From Pseudomonadota bacterium (GTDB lineage: Bacteria; Myxococcota; Polyangia; Polyangiales; Polyangiaceae), in assembly GCA_023419055.1 (NCBI GenBank), contig JAEZYO010000749.1:1-5968 (forward strand): DNA of 5,968 bases, read 5' to 3'. This document shows, one piece after another, positions 3,281 to 5,968 of this stretch. The translations under genes and the position numbers were made by a program. The notes beneath the pieces were generated by a model, which saw nothing but the letters and a program-made list of their open reading frames with translations, was not told where the DNA came from and made no database searches. Positions within the stretch are counted from its first letter, which is position 1; every line of letters starts with the position of its first letter.

Positions 3281-5968
3281 TCAGGTCGCGACCGCGATCC
3301 CGAGCGCCTTGCGCACCTGCGAGAACTCCTCGCTCACGAAGTAGAGCAGGAGCTCCTTCATCTTCTCCGCGGGAGTCAGATCGCCGGGCAGCTGCTGCTC
3401 CGCGCCGATGATCTTCTTCGCGATCTCGAGATCGCCGGAGACGATCAAGCCCGAGCGGCAGGCGGTGATCTCGACGGCCTGGTTCCACTTCTTGATGTTG
3501 GCGATGGCGCCCTCGTCGATGAAGCGCTTCACCACCATCCGCAGGCCTTCGAGCTGGACGGGCTCCATGTACTTCGCGAGCTCTTGCGCGGTAGCGCGGA
3601 TCTGCGCGGCCATGTCCTGCGGCATCGGGGTGTTCGGTGCCGCAATCATGACGCCAGCGAACAGCATGATCGTGAGCTCCGCCTGGGTCGGAAAGAGCGT
3701 ACGAATGAAGTGCTCGCCGCGGTAGTACGCGAGATGCTTGCCGCACATGAACGTGAGCTCTTGCGGCTGGAACCCGGTGAGCACCGTCTGCCCTGCGACA
3801 GACGCCGGCGGCGTCGCCGGCACGGCCACGATCGCGCCGGGCACGTCGTTTCGCACGTAGAGCTCCGGCGCCTGGACGCCGAGCACCTGCGCCGCCCAAC
3901 CGAACGTCTTGGCGAACGTCACGGTCGAGGTCGCCGGATCTTGACGGAAGCGCTTGTCCAGCACCGGGGTCTTACCCTGTGCCTGGAGCTGCGCGACCTT
4001 CGCTCGGAGCGCCGCAGGAGCGATCATCTCGAAGATCTTCGAGACGTACAGGTTCTCGTCCGTGTGGAACACGCACTTGACCCAGAGCTCGTTGTTCAGG
4101 CGTCCCTTCACCGCGAGCATGCCCTGCGGGCGGTAATCCTCGAAGAAGCGCTGCTCTTCCTCGTCCGTCTGCTTGAGGAAGGCCATCGCCGCCGCGAGGC
4201 ACCAGGCCTCGTCGTACGACTGCTTGTGGAGGTACAGCCGGTAGAGCGCCTTGTACGGCTCGATCGCCAGCGGATCGGTCGCCAGGATCGTGCGCTGCTC
4301 CGCGATCGCCTCGTCCCAGCGCTCGCCGACTTCGTAGAGCTCGGCGAGGATCTGGTGCACGAGCTGGTCACCGGGCTTGGTAGCCACCGCCATCTTGAAC
4401 GCCTCGATCGCAGCGTCGGTCTGCTGCAGGCGATCGCGATAGATGAGGCCGAGCTGGTGCCAGAGCGTGTGCTCGAGGTCACTGTTGCCCTTGCCCGCGA
4501 TGCGATGAAGCATCTTGCGGTAAGCGCGCTCGAGCTGCTTCCAGTTGCGCTGCTGAGTCAGCACCTTGTTGATGCGCTCGAACGCTTCGAGGAAGCTCGG
4601 GTTGAGATCGAGCGCCTCGTTGAAGAGCTCGACCGCGCGATCCAGATCCTCGAGCTTGTCGCGGTAAATCTGCGCCTGGGTGAAGATGTAGCGCGACTTG
4701 ATCTCGGGCCTGGTCTCGAGCTCGCTGATGGCCGACAGGGTGTCGATCATCTGCTGCCACTCGCCGGCCTGCTGGTAGAGCTGGAGCAGCTTGTGGAGCA
4801 GGACGTGATCGGTGGGCTTGAGGTCGCGGGCCTCCTCGAGCGCCTCGATCGCCTTGTGCGGGTTCTTTTCCTTGTCGCTCCAGATATCCCCGATCTCGTT
4901 GAGGATCTTGTAGCGCTCCTCGCCGTCCATCACGGCGTCGAGGATCTGGCGCTTGTAGGCGGCGACCTGCTTCCAGTCGTTCGACTTGCCGTAGATGTCG
5001 ACCAACGCTTCGAGGGTCGGCCGGTGATCGCTGGTGAGACCTAGGGCCTTCTCGAAATTGTTGATCGCCTGCTTCGCCTGCCCCTGCTCGCGCTTGATGC
5101 AGCCGAGCCGGTAGTAGACGTCCGTGCGCGGCTCGAGATCCTCCTCGCCGAGCGCGGTCAGCACCTTCTGGTAGTTGGTGAGAGCAGAGGGCCAGTCCTG
5201 CAGCTGGAAGGCGACGTCCGCGATACCGCGGATCGTCTCCTGATCGGTGAGGTCGAGCTGGTTCGCCGTCGTGTAGGCCTTGAGGGCCTTCTCGTACGCG
5301 CCCAGCGCAGCCTGAACCTTGCCGAGCAGCTTGTGGAGCATGTGCTGCTCTTGCCGGTCGCGGTTCTTGCTCTTCTTGACCAGGAGCTCGGCGAGGGGCT
5401 CGGCCTGCTGCCAGCGCTCGGTGCGGATGTACTCTTCGACGAGCGGCAGCGCTGCCTCCTCCGAGTCCGGATCCGACTGGATCGCGAGCTCGTAAGCCTG
5501 CACCGCGAGCTCGTGCTCGGAGAGCATCTCGTCGCGCAGCTTGCCGAGCTCGACCAGGAGCTTGGCGCGGGCGCGCGGCGCCTGCGTGTTCGACTGCTCC
5601 TGCTCGAGGTAGCGCGCAGCGCGATCCCAATCCGACTCGTCGATCGCGATCGTGCGCAGCGCGGCGAGCGTCGGCAGGTGCGTCGGATCGAGATCCAGGG
5701 CCATCTCGAAGCGCTCCTGCGCCTGCGAGCGATCGCCGAGCTTCTCGTCGAGCGACTTACCGATGCGGTAGTACATCTCGACGCGCTGCGAGCCGTCGCT
5801 CGTCAGATCCGCCACGCGGGTCATCGAGTCGATCGCCTGCGCCGCGTCGCCCTGCTTCTCGTAGAGCTTGCTCAGCGCCTCGAGCGCCGCGACGTTGGTG
5901 TCGTCGAGATCGACGATGTTGCGGTAGGCGTCGATCGCGCGATCGACGTCGCCCACCACCACCGCGTA
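3281..5968 (-). CDS. Large TPR protein with degenerate metallopeptidase-like C-terminal domain (5' partial)
   Basis: The frame is open to the right edge (Tyr-Ala precede the GTG at 5962), so only the C-terminal 895 residues are visible; the stop is TGA at 3281-3283. Numbering from the GTG at 5962, residues about 1-600 are a nearly unbroken series of TPR-like helix pairs, with repeated cores such as AIDAYRNIVDLD, AQERFEMALDLDP, AIEALEEARDLKP and AVELFNEALDLNP. TPR arrays form superhelical protein-binding scaffolds. A helical connector (about 600-680) leads into a compact domain (about 681-890) that contains APELYVRNDVPGAIVAVP, ELTFMCGKHLAYYRGEH (735-751) and QLEGLRMVVKRF. This order resembles M48-type peptidases, but the HExxH position reads KHLAY, so zinc catalysis is unlikely. 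No signal peptide or membrane helix is visible, but the N-terminus is missing. The codons for LHKLL at 4784-4800 and 5324-5340 share 17 identical bases, a trace of repeat similarity. Large TPR proteins in myxobacteria include gliding-motility factors; membership in that group is not shown here. Confidence 0.88.
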   Translation of the reverse strand, partial: YAVVVGDVDRAIDAYRNIVDLDDTNVAALEALSKLYEKQGDAAQAIDSMTRVADLTSDGSQRVEMYYRIGKSLDEKLGDRSQAQERFEMALDLDPTHLPTLAALRTIAIDESDWDRAARYLEQEQSNTQAPRARAKLLVELGKLRDEMLSEHELAVQAYELAIQSDPDSEEAALPLVEEYIRTERWQQAEPLAELLVKKSKNRDRQEQHMLHKLLGKVQAALGAYEKALKAYTTANQLDLTDQETIRGIADVAFQLQDWPSALTNYQKVLTALGEEDLEPRTDVYYRLGCIKREQGQAKQAINNFEKALGLTSDHRPTLEALVDIYGKSNDWKQVAAYKRQILDAVMDGEERYKILNEIGDIWSDKEKNPHKAIEALEEARDLKPTDHVLLHKLLQLYQQAGEWQQMIDTLSAISELETRPEIKSRYIFTQAQIYRDKLEDLDRAVELFNEALDLNPSFLEAFERINKVLTQQRNWKQLERAYRKMLHRIAGKGNSDLEHTLWHQLGLIYRDRLQQTDAAIEAFKMAVATKPGDQLVHQILAELYEVGERWDEAIAEQRTILATDPLAIEPYKALYRLYLHKQSYDEAWCLAAAMAFLKQTDEEEQRFFEDYRPQGMLAVKGRLNNELWVKCVFHTDENLYVSKIFEMIAPAALRAKVAQLQAQGKTPVLDKRFRQDPATSTVTFAKTFGWAAQVLGVQAPELYVRNDVPGAIVAVPATPPASVAGQTVLTGFQPQELTFMCGKHLAYYRGEHFIRTLFPTQAELTIMLFAGVMIAAPNTPMPQDMAAQIRATAQELAKYMEPVQLEGLRMVVKRFIDEGAIANIKKWNQAVEITACRSGLIVSGDLEIAKKIIGAEQQLPGDLTPAEKMKELLLYFVSEEFSQVRKALGIAVAT
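3293..3922 (-). other. C-terminal domain: M48-like fold without the zinc motif
   Basis: This stretch codes for residues about 681-890 (numbered from the GTG at 5962) of the TPR protein. The segment LTFMCGKHLAYYRGEHFIRTL can be laid over the M48 pattern in which G-HELGH is followed by a helix, a further H and RTL. The flanking Gly, Leu, late His and Arg-Thr-Leu match, while the first His, the catalytic Glu and the second His read Lys, His and Tyr. The fold assignment is inference by eye from motif order. Confidence 0.45.

Noticed and set aside
3123..3899. 258-codon open frame on the - strand overlapping the TPR C-terminus
   Set aside because: It is the same strand in another frame, rich in Arg and Ala, and it runs across the hairpin region; the TPR frame is clearly the coding one.
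3584..5044. 486-codon open frame on the + strand
   Set aside because: It lies antisense to the TPR gene. Its product is a run of Leu, Arg, Glu, Val and Asp without domain pattern, as expected for the opposite strand of a GC-rich helical-repeat gene.

Overview
The window is GC-rich and carries four protein-coding genes in strictly alternating orientation (+, -, +, -). Three marks suggest a myxobacterium, probably of the Polyangiales type: a PEGA-domain protein followed by two membrane helices, a regulator that joins an FHA domain to a sigma-54 activator domain, and a very large TPR protein with a characteristic C-terminal domain. The lineage is inferred from architecture, not from a database search.

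Layout. Bases 1-854 (+) hold the C-terminal part of a PEGA-domain membrane-associated protein whose start lies left of the window. Bases 851-2152 (-) hold a complete FHA / AAA+ / Fis-type HTH activator. The two genes converge and share the palindrome CTAG, so each stop codon lies inside the other. Bases 2153-2286 form a 134-bp divergent regulatory region with an 8-bp inverted repeat. Bases 2287-3171 (+) encode an exported, probably eight-stranded outer-membrane beta-barrel with a long Pro/Ala/Thr-rich N-terminal linker. Bases 3172-3280 form a short convergent intergenic region packed with four hairpins, the likely two-way terminator. Bases 3281-5968 (-) hold the C-terminal ~895 residues of a large TPR protein whose start lies right of the window.

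How they may work together. No two neighbours share a direction, so there is no operon here. The one regulatory link the layout suggests is that the FHA/sigma-54 activator controls the divergently transcribed barrel gene, itself, or both. No convincing -24/-12 promoter was found between them, so this stays a hypothesis. The PEGA, barrel and TPR proteins all fit cell-envelope or scaffold roles, but nothing shows a common pathway.

The points most worth a second look are the C-terminal domain of the TPR protein, which looks like an M48-type metallopeptidase fold that has lost its HExxH zinc site; the non-canonical residues in the activator (GAYTGA loop, Trp at sensor I, Ala at the usual FHA arginine); and the hairpin cluster between the barrel and TPR genes. 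I found no RNA gene, insertion sequence, CRISPR array or clear mobile element.
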